NCBI GenBank assembly: GCA_023421675.1
Contig: JAEZTC010000006.1
Location: 1 to 64,000 of the forward strand
Direction: 5' to 3'
DNA from: Bacillota bacterium
Lineage (GTDB): Bacteria > Bacillota > Clostridia > Acetivibrionales > JANLFN01
Length of the DNA: 64,000 nt
Below the pieces are notes generated by a model that was given only the letters and a program-made list of their open reading frames with translations, was not told the DNA's origin and did no database searches. Position numbers and translations under genes: made by a program. Shown piece by piece: positions 1-9,579 of the stretch (position 1 is the first letter of the stretch; each line of letters begins with the position of its first letter).

Positions 1-1
1 A

Positions 2-2332
2 AGCAAAACAATAGCTCTGACAGTACCATACGGAACAGATGTAACTTCACTGGTTCCTACCATAACTCATACGGGAGCAAGCGTATCTCCCAATACAGGA
101 GTGGCACAAAACTTCACAAACCCTGTAGAATATACAGTAACAGCGGCAGATAGCGCAACACAGAAATATACTGTTACAGTGACAAAGGCAGCCAATCCTG
201 CAAAAGCAATAACAGGAGTGACAGTACCGGTTGCTGGAGCGGTTCCGACAGCCACAATAGCTGATACAACAGAATATACAACAACAATATCATGGCTACC
301 TGCAGATGCAACGTTTAAAGGCAGCACAGTGTATACAGCATCAATTACACTTACACCAAAAGCAGGCTATACACTAACAGGTGTGCCTGCAAACTACTTT
401 ACAGTAGCAGGAGCGACAGCGACAAATACAGCTGACTCAGGAATTGTAACAGCAGTGTTCCCTGTAACTGCACCGGCAGTAATCAGCACAAAAGCAATAG
501 CAGGAGTGACAGTACCGGTTGCGGGAGCAGTTCCGACAGCCACAATAGCTGATGCAACAGAATATACAGCGACAATATCATGGCTACCTGCAGATGCGAC
601 ATTTAAAGGCAGCACAGTGTATACCGCCACCATTACAATTACACCAAAAGCAGGCTATACGTTAACAGATGTACCTGCAAACTTCTTTACAGTAGATGGG
701 GCAACAGCGACAAATGCCGCTGATTCAGGAATTGTAACAGCAGTGTTCCCAGAAACAGTTCCAGGAGTTCCTACTGGAGTATCAGCAGTATCAGGAAATG
801 GTCAGGCGACCGTAAGCTTTACAGCACCTTCAAATAATGGAGGAAGCGCAATAACAGGATATACGGTAACATCAAGTCCGGGAGGATTTACAGGGACAGG
901 AACAACAAGCCCAATAACAGTAAGCGGGCTTACAAATGGAACAGCATATACATTTACAGTAACAGCAACAAATGCGGCAGGAACAGGAGCGGTTTCATCG
1001 GCGTCCAACAGCGTTACGCCGCAAGCGCAAGTGGCGCCAACAGCGACGGTACAACCCATCACAGGAACGCTGCAGGTAGGAGCAACACTGACAGGTCACT
1101 ATACCTACAGCGACGTAAATGGTGATCTTGAGGGAACAAGTACTTACAAATGGTATAGATCAGATAATGCAGCAGGACTAAACAAGACAGCTATAGGAGG
1201 CGCAATCTCCATAACTTACGTGCTGCAGAATGCAGAAACAGGCAAATACATCAGCTTCGAGGTAACGCCTGTAGCCGCAACCGGAATCTCTCCAGGAACA
1301 GCAGTTGAGAGTGCCCTAGTCGGAGCGGTTACGCCCCCTCCCCCCTCTGTCGGTGGTGGCAGCGTCACTCCTCCTACTCCGTTAACCGAGATTAAAAACG
1401 GCGGCAGCACGACAGGCACTAACCTCAGCCAGCTCATTTCCGGCGGGAAAACCCTGACAGTGGACGGTGACAAGGGTGAGAAGATTGTGTTCGACACCGA
1501 AGCCCTCAAGGGCATCGCCGGCCAAGCCTCGGGTGATATCAAGGTGGAGATGAAGGACGTTTCCTCCACGCATCAGGAGAGTCTCCCCGGCAAGCAGGTG
1601 TTTTCACTGACGGTTTCCTCCGGCAGCAGCACCATCACGAATTTCGGCGGCGCAGTCACCATCACCTTGCCCTATACGCTTAAGGACGGGGAGACTGCGG
1701 AGGACGTGACCGTCTGGTACCTTGCAGACGATGGCACAATGACCGAAATCCCCTGTACCTTTGACCCGGCAACCAAGCTGGCGACCTTTACAGTCACACA
1801 CTTCTCTTTATATGTAGTGGGCGTGAACGCGCCCTGGGTTAACCCCTTTACCGATGTGAGTGAGAACGACTGGTTCTACGGCGCAGTGGAATTTGCCAAC
1901 CGGAACGGCCTCTTTGCGGGTACCGGCGCCGCCACCTTCTCGCCTAATAGCCCCATGACCCGCGCTATGCTCTGGACGGTGCTTGGCCGTTTGGATGGGC
2001 AGAGCCTCTCGGGCAGTGCCGTGTTTGATACCGCACGCGTCTGGGCAATGGGCGCCGGTATCACGGACGGCACCAACCCTGACGGCAGTATCACACGAGA
2101 ACAAATGGTAACAATCCTGTGGCGCTATGCCGGGTTACCCAAGGCCGGCGGCGATCTGAGCAAGTTTTCCGACGCGGGCAGCGTGGCAAACTACGCTGCG
2201 GACGCCATGGCCTGGGCGGTGGAAAACGGCATTATAGCGGGTGCGAACGGCGCTCTGATGCCGCAGGACAACGCCACCCGTACACAGGTGGCTGCCATTC
2301 TGCAAAGGTTTATCAAAGTAGCGGCAAAGTAG
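2..2332 (+). CDS. SLH-domain surface protein with Ig-like and FN3 modules, 5' end outside window
   Basis: The frame is open from the first bases, so the GTG at 101 is internal and the true start lies upstream. Order of modules: a cadherin-like/DUF-type beta domain (2-200); two near-identical 96-residue beta repeats starting near 202 and 490 (period 288 bases); an FN3 domain (about 760-1025); a further Ig-like domain (1030-1320); a Pro/Gly linker; a beta domain often seen before SLH modules (1380-1810); three SLH repeats (about 1840-2320). SLH repeats bind pyruvylated secondary wall polymers, so the product is probably displayed on the cell wall. From about 1340 the base composition becomes clearly GC-rich with C/G-ending codons, unlike the A-ending codons before it, suggesting a chimeric origin. 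The export signal is not in the window. Ligand unknown. Confidence 0.9.
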   Translation, partial: SKTIALTVPYGTDVTSLVPTITHTGASVSPNTGVAQNFTNPVEYTVTAADSATQKYTVTVTKAANPAKAITGVTVPVAGAVPTATIADTTEYTTTISWLPADATFKGSTVYTASITLTPKAGYTLTGVPANYFTVAGATATNTADSGIVTAVFPVTAPAVISTKAIAGVTVPVAGAVPTATIADATEYTATISWLPADATFKGSTVYTATITITPKAGYTLTDVPANFFTVDGATATNAADSGIVTAVFPETVPGVPTGVSAVSGNGQATVSFTAPSNNGGSAITGYTVTSSPGGFTGTGTTSPITVSGLTNGTAYTFTVTATNAAGTGAVSSASNSVTPQAQVAPTATVQPITGTLQVGATLTGHYTYSDVNGDLEGTSTYKWYRSDNAAGLNKTAIGGAISITYVLQNAETGKYISFEVTPVAATGISPGTAVESALVGAVTPPPPSVGGGSVTPPTPLTEIKNGGSTTGTNLSQLISGGKTLTVDGDKGEKIVFDTEALKGIAGQASGDIKVEMKDVSSTHQESLPGKQVFSLTVSSGSSTITNFGGAVTITLPYTLKDGETAEDVTVWYLADDGTMTEIPCTFDPATKLATFTVTHFSLYVVGVNAPWVNPFTDVSENDWFYGAVEFANRNGLFAGTGAATFSPNSPMTRAMLWTVLGRLDGQSLSGSAVFDTARVWAMGAGITDGTNPDGSITREQMVTILWRYAGLPKAGGDLSKFSDAGSVANYAADAMAWAVENGIIAGANGALMPQDNATRTQVAAILQRFIKVAAK

Positions 2333-2341
2333 ATAGTATAG

Positions 2342-2380
2342 AAGCGGGAGTGCCTCACGTTTGAGGCACTCCCGCTTTTT
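2342..2380 (+). terminator. Rho-independent terminator after the first SLH gene
   Basis: A perfect GC-rich stem (arms 2342-2357 and 2362-2377, loop of four) is followed by a run of T. It starts ten bases after the stop codon. Confidence 0.93.
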
Positions 2381-3033
2381 GATCGGGAGGAAAGTTCAAG
2401 AATTCTGATAATATGAGGTGGTACAGCTTGTCGAGGTAGATTTTCATTGCAGATACGCATTTTGGACACAAAAATATAATCGAATATGAAAAGTACTGCA
2501 GACGGTAAGAACTTCTTACCCTACCCTTGAGGATATAAAAAGATGACAGAATAAACATGCAGTATAATACAGAAAGAGGCGGAAAACGACGTCGTTTATA
2601 CATATATATTGCATAAATATACATAAAACCGTTGGATATGTTCCCTCGTATGGCGCATGTGGAGATGGTAGCATTAATATAAAAAGAGAGGATGTTTGCG
2701 GTTTACATTTTTGTTTTTTTAGTGTATGATTAAAAACGAATAATAGTTTACATAAGCAATAAAATCTTTCAACGATTTTCTAGTTAGAAGTTTTAGATAT
2801 ATTCTGCCTCATACTAATTGCTCAACAGCAAAATTTCAGCAAATACCGTTAATGGTAGCCTTGTAAGTGCTTTCATATTAATACTTTTGTGAAGAAGTTA
2901 TAGATTTGATATATGAAATCCAGAAAATATCAATATAGCATTTTCAGATTGGACAGAGATTGCGTTATCTACTAAAGACATTGATAACGATAACTTTGAG
3001 TTTATATTGACACTATATCCGGAGGACAAATCA
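2381..3033. other. Intergenic region with no supported gene
   Basis: About 650 bases without a convincing reading frame on either strand. It holds a perfect 8-bp inverted repeat around one central base at 2504-2520 (GGTAAGAA / TTCTTACC) and two copies of GTTTACAT (near 2700 and 2749). The second half presumably carries the promoter of the LuxR-type gene. The only open frames are short and lack ribosome sites. Confidence 0.6.
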
Positions 3034-3891
3034 ATGATACCTGAAAACCAAGATTGGATAAACATTCCTAAACCCCAGAAATTTAAAATGGATAGTCTCA
3101 TGGAAAATCTGAGTGACGGCTTGCTAACAAGTTTATTAACACTTGTGCAGGACGGTATTTGCTTCTTGGATAAGGATTTAAACATTATATATATTAACCC
3201 AACAATTTTGTGTTGGTATCCTGACTACGTACCAACAAAAGGGCGAAAGTGTTTTGCAGTCTATCATCACCGATCAGAACCATGTGACAACTGTCCTGTT
3301 TTAAAGGCCATTAAGGATAAAAATCCAGCTACAGGTATAGTCCCGTTTGAAAATGGCAAGTCTGCTTTTGGTTGGCAACAAATCTATTGCACCCCCATAT
3401 TTGATAATGACAACGAAGTCATTCTTGCCATTGAATATATTCGAGACATCAGCAAATTCAAACATTTAGAGCTCTCTTCCGGGCTAATAGAAAGTCAAAA
3501 TAAACTTTTGCTGGGCTTTCTTGAAGAAAAACGAAAAGAGAAAGAACTAATGGAACGTAATTTTGCAGTCAATATTGATCGTATTATTCAGCCGGTTTTA
3601 CGGTATTTGGAAAATGTATTAGATAAAGAAGCCATGAACATTGTTAAACGCCAATTGGATTTATCGACACAGACAATCACTGAGAAGAAAGAATATTTGT
3701 TTGAACGATTATCACCGAAGGAAATCCAGATAGCAAAATTAATCGCTGAAAACAAGTTGAGTAAAGAGATTGCTGATCAATTGCATATAACGAAAAAGGC
3801 AGTAGACTTTCACCGCACGAATATCCGTAAAAAATTGAATTTAAATCCAGAAGACAATTTGCAGCGATATCTTGAAATGAATATTAAATAA
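3034..3891 (+). CDS. PAS-domain LuxR-family transcriptional regulator
   Basis: Start ATG 3034 is chosen because GGAGG lies at 3021-3025, eight bases upstream; a TTG at 3007 has no such site. The 285-residue product has a PAS-like sensory domain (about residues 25-140; a Cys-x2-Cys pair in CDNC and the stretch GWQQIYCTPIFD are visible), a charged helical linker (150-215) and a C-terminal LuxR/GerE helix-turn-helix (about 226-285, LSPKEIQIAKLIAENK ... DFHRTNIRKKL). No transmembrane segment, so it acts in the cytoplasm. It precedes, in the same orientation, the ABC importer and redox operon starting at 4314 and is the likely local regulator. The ligand or cofactor of the PAS domain cannot be read from sequence; the two Cys could hold a metal or cluster but this is speculation. 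Confidence 0.85.
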   Translation: MIPENQDWINIPKPQKFKMDSLMENLSDGLLTSLLTLVQDGICFLDKDLNIIYINPTILCWYPDYVPTKGRKCFAVYHHRSEPCDNCPVLKAIKDKNPATGIVPFENGKSAFGWQQIYCTPIFDNDNEVILAIEYIRDISKFKHLELSSGLIESQNKLLLGFLEEKRKEKELMERNFAVNIDRIIQPVLRYLENVLDKEAMNIVKRQLDLSTQTITEKKEYLFERLSPKEIQIAKLIAENKLSKEIADQLHITKKAVDFHRTNIRKKLNLNPEDNLQRYLEMNIK

Positions 3892-3949
3892 ATAAGTTTG
3901 AAACAATGATGAGAAAGTATAAATCTGAAAAATGAAAAAGTATTACAAT

Positions 3950-3985
3950 AGCGTTCGAATTCGATTCGGAAGCTTTTTTTTTGCT
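3950..3985 (+). terminator. Probable terminator after the LuxR gene
   Basis: An imperfect stem (AGCGTTCGAA with TTCGGAAGCT) is followed by nine T. This would separate the regulator transcript from the downstream operon. Confidence 0.6.
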
Positions 3986-4182
3986 TTTTTAAGCTTTTTC
4001 TATAGTCACTCTATCCTGTATGTATATATATGAAAGATACATAAGTTTTTATATTCTTAGAGATTCAAGAAAGTACACTTGAGATACTAAAATTTATTAG
4101 TATTTCTCTGTTACATTGCTGGAATCGCTAAATTATACATATTGCTTAATAATAAATATATAAACAATTTAAATTTAGGCAA

Positions 4183-4269
4183 ATACACTAAAACACATCA
4201 ATTCGCTATCAAATACCTGAATGAGATCCTTCATATTTGATGTGTCATAGTATCGATGCTAAAGTGTAT
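4183..4269 (+). promoter_or_regulatory. Nested inverted repeats upstream of the ABC/redox operon
   Basis: Outer arms ATACACT (4183-4189) and AGTGTAT (4263-4269) enclose inner arms ACACATCAA (4193-4201) and TTGATGTGT (4237-4245). The element ends about 45 bases before the first start codon of the operon. It could be a regulator-binding site or a folded leader; the surrounding 3986-4313 otherwise holds no gene. Confidence 0.45.
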
Positions 4270-4313
4270 ATTTGAAATTTTCATATTAATGCAGGGGGGA
4301 GGCGCAAGTAACA

Positions 4314-5807
4314 ATGCAAAGAAAAACGATACTGCAGATGGACGGTATTTCAAAGTCATTCTCGGGCGTAAAAGTTTTTGATAACCTGTGTTTTGATGTC
4401 CAAAAAGGGGAAGTGCATTGTATTTGTGGCGAAAATGGTGCCGGAAAATCGACTTTAATCAAAATACTTTCTGGAGCACATTTGCCAGATAGTGGAACTA
4501 TCCGTATTGATGACAAGATTGTTGAAAATAATACACCTCATTTGGCAATGGAACTAGGTATACAAACCATCTATCAGGAGCATAATCTGTTTCCACTATT
4601 GAGCGTATATGAAAATCTATTTGCAGGAAATGAATATACAAAAGGCGGATTGCTCAGGAAGTCCGAAATGGTACAGAAGACTTCAGAAATATTAACGTTT
4701 TTAAATTCTACTATTTCACCATTTGATATTGTTGGTCAACTTGGAAGTGGTGAGCAAAAAACGGTTGAGGTTGCAAGAGCATTCATAAAAGAATCAAAAG
4801 TGATTATTCTTGATGAACCAACAGCTTCTTTTAGTCAATCGGAAATCAAAAATCTTCTCTATATTGTCAAAAAGCTCTCAAGCGAAGGAATCAGTATTAT
4901 ATATATATCTCACCATCTTGAAGAAGTGTTTGAAATTGCTGATCGCGTCACTGTCATTCGTGATGGTATGAAAATCAATACTTATGATATCAAAGATTTA
5001 GATGAATGCACCTTAATCAATGACATGGTAGGTCGTGATGTATGTTCCTTTTTTAAACGTGAAAAAGTGGATATTGGAAACATCAAATTCGAAGCCATAG
5101 ATTTCTCTGGAAACGGTGTCCATGATGTCTCTTTTTCTGTTCGTGAAGGTGAATTGGTTGGTTTCTCAGGTATGGTTGGATCGGGCAGGTCTGAACTGGC
5201 AGAGCTTTTGTTCGGTGTTAAAAAGGCCGACACCGGCAAAATTAAAATAGACGGGAAAGATGTTAAAATCGATTCTCCCTTAGATGCTATTCTAAATGGC
5301 ATGTGCTTTATTACGGAAGACAGACAGTCAACTGGTCTATCACTACAGCATTCTATTCTCAGCAATTCCAATATCGCTATGTATTCAAAAAATAATAAAC
5401 GGTTTGTAAAGCCTTCGGATGATTTAAAGGTTGCACAAAAATATTGTAAGAGCATGAATGTTGTTTCACCAACAGTTTATAAGAAAGTAAATCAACTATC
5501 TGGCGGAAATCAACAAAAGGTAGTTCTTGCAAAATGGTTTGCAACTAATGGCAGCATCTATATTTTTGATGAGCCTACCCGAGGAATTGATATTGGTGCC
5601 AAAGAAGAAATATATAAAATCATGACACAACTGCTTAAGGAAGGTAAAAGTATCATAATGATTTCCTCTGATATGCCTGAATTAATTGCAATGAGTGATC
5701 GTGTATTGGTTATGCGAAAGGGGAGATTGGTTGCCAATATTCCAAAAGAGGAAATGACAGAAGAAAACATTCTAAAATTTTCAATAGGTGGTGGTAGTGA
5801 TGATTAA
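4314..5807 (+). CDS. Sugar ABC importer ATPase, duplicated (RbsA/MglA type)
   Basis: This 497-residue protein has two ATPase halves, the normal architecture of the carbohydrate-uptake CUT2 family. First half: Walker A GENGAGKST (residues 39-47), signature LGSGEQ, Walker B VIILDEPTASF, His switch SHH. Second half: degenerate Walker A GMVGSGRSE, signature LSGGNQQKV, Walker B IYIFDEPTRGID. The weak second P-loop is usual in this family. GGGGGAGG at 4294-4302 serves the start. It heads an operon of at least seven genes: it overlaps the permease gene by eight bases, and the solute-binding lipoprotein follows. It powers uptake of a sugar-like solute at the membrane. The substrate is not evident; the enzymes downstream suggest a glycoside, cyclitol or modified sugar rather than ribose. 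Confidence 0.93.
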   Translation: MQRKTILQMDGISKSFSGVKVFDNLCFDVQKGEVHCICGENGAGKSTLIKILSGAHLPDSGTIRIDDKIVENNTPHLAMELGIQTIYQEHNLFPLLSVYENLFAGNEYTKGGLLRKSEMVQKTSEILTFLNSTISPFDIVGQLGSGEQKTVEVARAFIKESKVIILDEPTASFSQSEIKNLLYIVKKLSSEGISIIYISHHLEEVFEIADRVTVIRDGMKINTYDIKDLDECTLINDMVGRDVCSFFKREKVDIGNIKFEAIDFSGNGVHDVSFSVREGELVGFSGMVGSGRSELAELLFGVKKADTGKIKIDGKDVKIDSPLDAILNGMCFITEDRQSTGLSLQHSILSNSNIAMYSKNNKRFVKPSDDLKVAQKYCKSMNVVSPTVYKKVNQLSGGNQQKVVLAKWFATNGSIYIFDEPTRGIDIGAKEEIYKIMTQLLKEGKSIIMISSDMPELIAMSDRVLVMRKGRLVANIPKEEMTEENILKFSIGGGSDD

Positions 5808-6864
5808 AAAGGACTTAGGCAATGAAAAAAAGAGAGAAAATGTGCTGACCCGGAAACTAATGCATCATGAAAATTCATCCATTTTATTTGTATTGCTGCT
5901 AGTAATTGTTTCAGTTGTCCTTGCCGAATTCTTTTTCGCTAGAGACATGATATTCAAGGATCTTGCGTTTCTGTCAGCAAGAAATATTTCAAGTGTTTTG
6001 CAGCAGGTATCGATTACAGGTATTCTCGCCATTGGTATGACACTTGTCATGGTAATGGGTGGAATAGATCTCTCAGTAGGCCAGCTGATGGGCTTCATCG
6101 GTGTACTGATGGCTTCTCTGATAAAAGCAGGCAACTTACCAATCTGGTGTATTGTGCTGATCGGTATGTTCTTAGCTATTGGCTGTGAGCTGTTGATGGG
6201 TTTTATTATATCACGCACGAAACTAGAATCATTTATTGTATCATTAGGATTTATGAGCATATATCAGGGTTTAATCTATCTGATTACAAACGGACGAGAG
6301 ATTAGCATCGGAAACAATTTTGAATTTATAGGTAAAACCTCAATTAATGTAACAAGCAACTTTAAAATATTTTCATCCGTTATCTTTTACATATTACTGA
6401 CTGTTATCATATGGTTAGCCATTAAATATACTAAATTCGGCCGTCGCCTTTATTTTGTAGGTGGAAATGAAAGTGCTGCATTCTTATCAGGTATCCGTGT
6501 AAAAAATTTCAAATTGTGGGTTTATGGATTGAATGGATTCTTTGTTTCCATTGCAGCAATGATTATGATTTCGAGATTGGGTACTGGCGGTCCAAATATG
6601 GGACAAGGAAAAGAAATTGATGTAATAGCTTCAGTTGTTGTTGGCGGAACTGCAATGTCCGGCGGAAAGGGAAATGTCTGGGGAGCTTTGATAGGTGTCA
6701 TCTTACTTGGATGTATCTCAAACGCGCTGAACATTTTGGGAGTCAATCCTTATTACCAATATGTCATGAAAGGAGGATTAATTGTTTTATCTGTTTTCGT
6801 TGGATACTATAGCGGATTGAGAAAGGATTCAAAATCAAGATTGAATCGGAAGAGTACAAACTGA
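5800..6864 (+). CDS. Sugar ABC importer permease (RbsC type)
   Basis: ATG 5800 is preferred over GTG 5788 because AGGTGG at 5786-5791 is then correctly spaced; this start overlaps the ATPase stop, indicating translational coupling. The roughly 354-residue product has many hydrophobic segments (about 8-10) and the family signatures GIDLSVGQLMGF and GRRLYFVGGNESAAFLSGI, followed by VVVGGTAMSGGKGNVWGA, all typical of BPD_transp_2 permeases. It forms the membrane channel of the importer with the flanking ATPase and lipoprotein. Confidence 0.92.
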   Translation: MIKKDLGNEKKRENVLTRKLMHHENSSILFVLLLVIVSVVLAEFFFARDMIFKDLAFLSARNISSVLQQVSITGILAIGMTLVMVMGGIDLSVGQLMGFIGVLMASLIKAGNLPIWCIVLIGMFLAIGCELLMGFIISRTKLESFIVSLGFMSIYQGLIYLITNGREISIGNNFEFIGKTSINVTSNFKIFSSVIFYILLTVIIWLAIKYTKFGRRLYFVGGNESAAFLSGIRVKNFKLWVYGLNGFFVSIAAMIMISRLGTGGPNMGQGKEIDVIASVVVGGTAMSGGKGNVWGALIGVILLGCISNALNILGVNPYYQYVMKGGLIVLSVFVGYYSGLRKDSKSRLNRKSTN

Positions 6865-6896
6865 AAATAACTTGTTCACAATGAAGGAGGAAAACA

Positions 6897-8045
6897 ATGA
6901 AAAAACTTGCAGCAATATTTATGGTACTTGTCATGGTATTGTCCATGAGTGCATGTTCATCCAATGATTCAGCAGATCCAGCAACCACGACTGCGGAAAA
7001 AACAGCAAACACAGGTGTAGACCTGAAAAACAAGAAATTAGCCTTTATAAATGCTGGACCTGATGACTATTATGCAGCTTTCGGTAATGCATTTACAGCA
7101 GTAGCGAAGTCTTATGGAATGAGTGTCGTTGAATTAAACTCCGAATATAGTGCAGAAAAAGAATTGGCTAATGTTCAGGATATGATATCTGCAGGCATTG
7201 ATGCAATTGCAGTTATAAGTGCAAATACCGCAGGTAGCTCTGCTGCTATCGCAGCTGCAAATAGTGCCGGTGTTCCAATCTTTTATGTTGGTGGCAAGCC
7301 TGAATTGAAATCAGGATCCGAAATCCAAGGACATGTAACAGATAGCTATGTAATGATGGGTTATATGGCAGGAAAATGGATTAGCGAAAAATATCCCAAA
7401 GCAAAATGTGTCACAATACCTGGTCAGCTAGGTCAGAGAATGGCCGAAGGTGAAGTTGTTGGTTTCGCAATGGCTCTTGAAGAAGCTGGAATGGCACCGT
7501 TAAAGGTTTTGGCAAGTGGCGAGTGGCAGAAAGAAAAAACCGTACCGATTATGGAAGCATTAATCGATTCTGGAGAAAAGTTTGATGTCGTATTTGCTGC
7601 AAATGACGAAACTGCATTTGGTGTGATTCAGGTTCTTAAAGAACGCAATATCCCGATTAAGCAATATCCGGATGACGGAAAAAAAGGTATAGTTGTTGTT
7701 TCAAACAACGGTAAGGACTCTGGTTGGGATGCGATGAAAGATGGAACACTTGCAATTTCTGTTCCTAATCCTCCTTCATTAAGCGCTGACCTATGTGTAC
7801 AGCAAATTGTAAAGTATTTCTCAAAAGAGCCATACGAAAAGCAAATTCAAATTACACCTTCCATTATTCTTGATGCAACGAATACTGACAAGGGCATTTC
7901 ATGGATACTTGATACATATATGAAACAACGTTCTAATAATGCTTTTGATTGGAATCTGTCTTACTATGAAAAAAGTTATGAGCAAAATAAGGTTAAATAT
8001 GAGGCATTTGACAAAGCCGTAGACGATTATATGTCAAAGCATTAA
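6897..8045 (+). CDS. Sugar-binding lipoprotein of the ABC importer (type 1 periplasmic-binding fold)
   Basis: The protein starts with a lipoprotein signal peptide (MKKLAAIFMVLVMVLSMSAC), the Cys at residue 20 being the lipid-anchored residue. The rest resembles Peripla_BP_4 sugar-binding proteins: segments KKLAFINAGPDDYYAAFGNA, ISAGIDAIAVISANTAGS and FDVVFAANDETAFGVIQVL mark the two lobes. AAGGAGG lies just before ATG 6897. It captures the solute outside the membrane for the adjacent RbsA/RbsC-type components. The ligand is unknown. Confidence 0.92.
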   Translation: MKKLAAIFMVLVMVLSMSACSSNDSADPATTTAEKTANTGVDLKNKKLAFINAGPDDYYAAFGNAFTAVAKSYGMSVVELNSEYSAEKELANVQDMISAGIDAIAVISANTAGSSAAIAAANSAGVPIFYVGGKPELKSGSEIQGHVTDSYVMMGYMAGKWISEKYPKAKCVTIPGQLGQRMAEGEVVGFAMALEEAGMAPLKVLASGEWQKEKTVPIMEALIDSGEKFDVVFAANDETAFGVIQVLKERNIPIKQYPDDGKKGIVVVSNNGKDSGWDAMKDGTLAISVPNPPSLSADLCVQQIVKYFSKEPYEKQIQITPSIILDATNTDKGISWILDTYMKQRSNNAFDWNLSYYEKSYEQNKVKYEAFDKAVDDYMSKH

Positions 8046-8082
8046 TAAAATTTTAATAAAAACAAACTACGGAGGAAAAGAT

Positions 8083-9327
8083 ATGAGTGAATTATTGTTT
8101 ACACCATTAAAAATCGGAAAGAAAATAGCTCCAAATCGTATCGTTATCAATGCGATGGAATGTTGTGATGCACTGCCAAATGGTGACCCAAGCCCATTGA
8201 CCTACAAGCGTTATGAAGACTACTTTAAAGGCAAAGCCGGCGTAGTTGTTTTAGAGGCTATTACACCACAATATGATTACATTGCGCGTAAAAATCAGCT
8301 TTCTATTAAGGAACACAATCTGCCTGCATTGAAGAAATTTGTTAGTCACCTCAAGTCGATTAACCCAGAAACCATTTTCTTGTTCCAAATCACACACTCA
8401 GGTGAAATAAGCAATAATGTGTATTCACAAAGAATACGCGTAACCGAAGAGCCACTTGCCGGATATGAGGATGCTATACTCGTTAGAGAGGCTGAAATCG
8501 AACAAGTTATCAAAGATTACGTCCTTGGAGCGAGATATGCGTATGAAGTCGGAGCCGATGGCGTTGACCTGAAACTATGCCATGGTTACCTTGGCACACA
8601 GATCTTACGCCCATTTAACAAAGATAACTGGAAATATGGCGGAGCTTGGGAAAACAGAAGACAGTTTGCGGTTGATATTTATGATCGCGTACGTCTTGCT
8701 GTGGACGATGATAACTTCATTCTTGGATCAAAAATATCTATGTATGAAGGTTTCCCAGGTGGTGTAGGTACAATGAGTCCAGACAGTGCTTGTATGGATT
8801 TAACAGAATCAATTGATCTCATAAAAACCTTGGAAGCACATGGAGCACATTACATTTTACAATCTGCTGGTTCACCATCACATACATTGGATCTTGCACA
8901 TCCTGACCGTCGTACACCTGACTATGCTTATATGCACTTCTACTTCCAGAAGATATGCAGAGATAATTTGAAGCCAGAAACTGTTGTAATGGGTTCTGCA
9001 TATTCCATATTCCGCGATGGTAAGCAACCATTCTGTGCTGTAAAGCCAGAAAACAATACACTTCGTTTCTGGGGCAACAAAAATATCAAAGATGGTGTTG
9101 TGGATGCAGTCGCTATTGGTCGTCAGGCATTTGCTGACCCTTATCTGCCTGCGAAGATAATGGAAGACAAGGAGAAGGAAGTACACTGGTGTACCCTTTG
9201 CGACCATTGTGTAGAGTTACTCATCCGTCAACATAATTGTGGATGCGCTACCTATGACAAGCACTATACAACTGAGTATGTGGATATGATCAAAGCTGAA
9301 GGAAAACTGAAGGCAAAACACACTTGA
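8083..9327 (+). CDS. Old Yellow Enzyme-type NADH:flavin oxidoreductase with C-terminal cysteine cluster
   Basis: A 414-residue FMN TIM barrel related to the N-terminal part of 2,4-dienoyl-CoA reductase/OYE enzymes. Visible family segments are FQITHSGE, GADGVDLKLCHGYLGTQ followed by LRPFNKDNWKYGGAWENRR, and VDAVAIGRQAFADPYLP near the end. It ends with C-x2-C-x2-C-x9-C-x-C (WCTLCDHCVELLIRQHNCGC), likely a [4Fe-4S] site, but there is no C-terminal FAD/NAD(P) domain. The spacing differs from the usual C-x2-C-x3-C-x11-C of that family. The small ferredoxin encoded right after it is a natural electron donor. Reduction of an activated C=C or removal of an oxygen substituent of an imported compound is inferred. 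GGAGG precedes ATG 8083. Confidence 0.88.
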   Translation: MSELLFTPLKIGKKIAPNRIVINAMECCDALPNGDPSPLTYKRYEDYFKGKAGVVVLEAITPQYDYIARKNQLSIKEHNLPALKKFVSHLKSINPETIFLFQITHSGEISNNVYSQRIRVTEEPLAGYEDAILVREAEIEQVIKDYVLGARYAYEVGADGVDLKLCHGYLGTQILRPFNKDNWKYGGAWENRRQFAVDIYDRVRLAVDDDNFILGSKISMYEGFPGGVGTMSPDSACMDLTESIDLIKTLEAHGAHYILQSAGSPSHTLDLAHPDRRTPDYAYMHFYFQKICRDNLKPETVVMGSAYSIFRDGKQPFCAVKPENNTLRFWGNKNIKDGVVDAVAIGRQAFADPYLPAKIMEDKEKEVHWCTLCDHCVELLIRQHNCGCATYDKHYTTEYVDMIKAEGKLKAKHT

Positions 9328-9391
9328 TTGATAGATAAGATTAACGACCAACCGCTATGAAACATTTAAATATTGAAAGGTGGAAATGATT

Positions 9392-9562
9392 ATGGCTAGA
9401 GTTATAGATGATGATTGCATTAACTGTGGTATTTGTGTAAAAATCTGCCCTGTTGAAGCTATTTCAAAGGGCGAAAAGCACATGGAAGTTGACAAAGAAA
9501 AATGCATTGATTGCTATGCATGTGAAATTGAATGTCCTAAAAAAGCAGCTTATCTCGGATAA
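9392..9562 (+). CDS. 2[4Fe-4S] ferredoxin
   Basis: A 56-residue protein with two complete cluster motifs, CINCGICVKICP and CIDCYACEIECP. ATG 9392 fits the ribosome site GAAAGGTGG (9375-9383) better than the in-frame GTG 9380 or ATG 9386. It follows the flavoenzyme by 64 bases and is closed by a strong hairpin, so it probably delivers low-potential electrons to that enzyme's own Fe-S site. A general ferredoxin role cannot be excluded. Confidence 0.93.
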   Translation: MARVIDDDCINCGICVKICPVEAISKGEKHMEVDKEKCIDCYACEIECPKKAAYLG

Positions 9563-9579
9563 CTTAGGGCTTTCACTAG

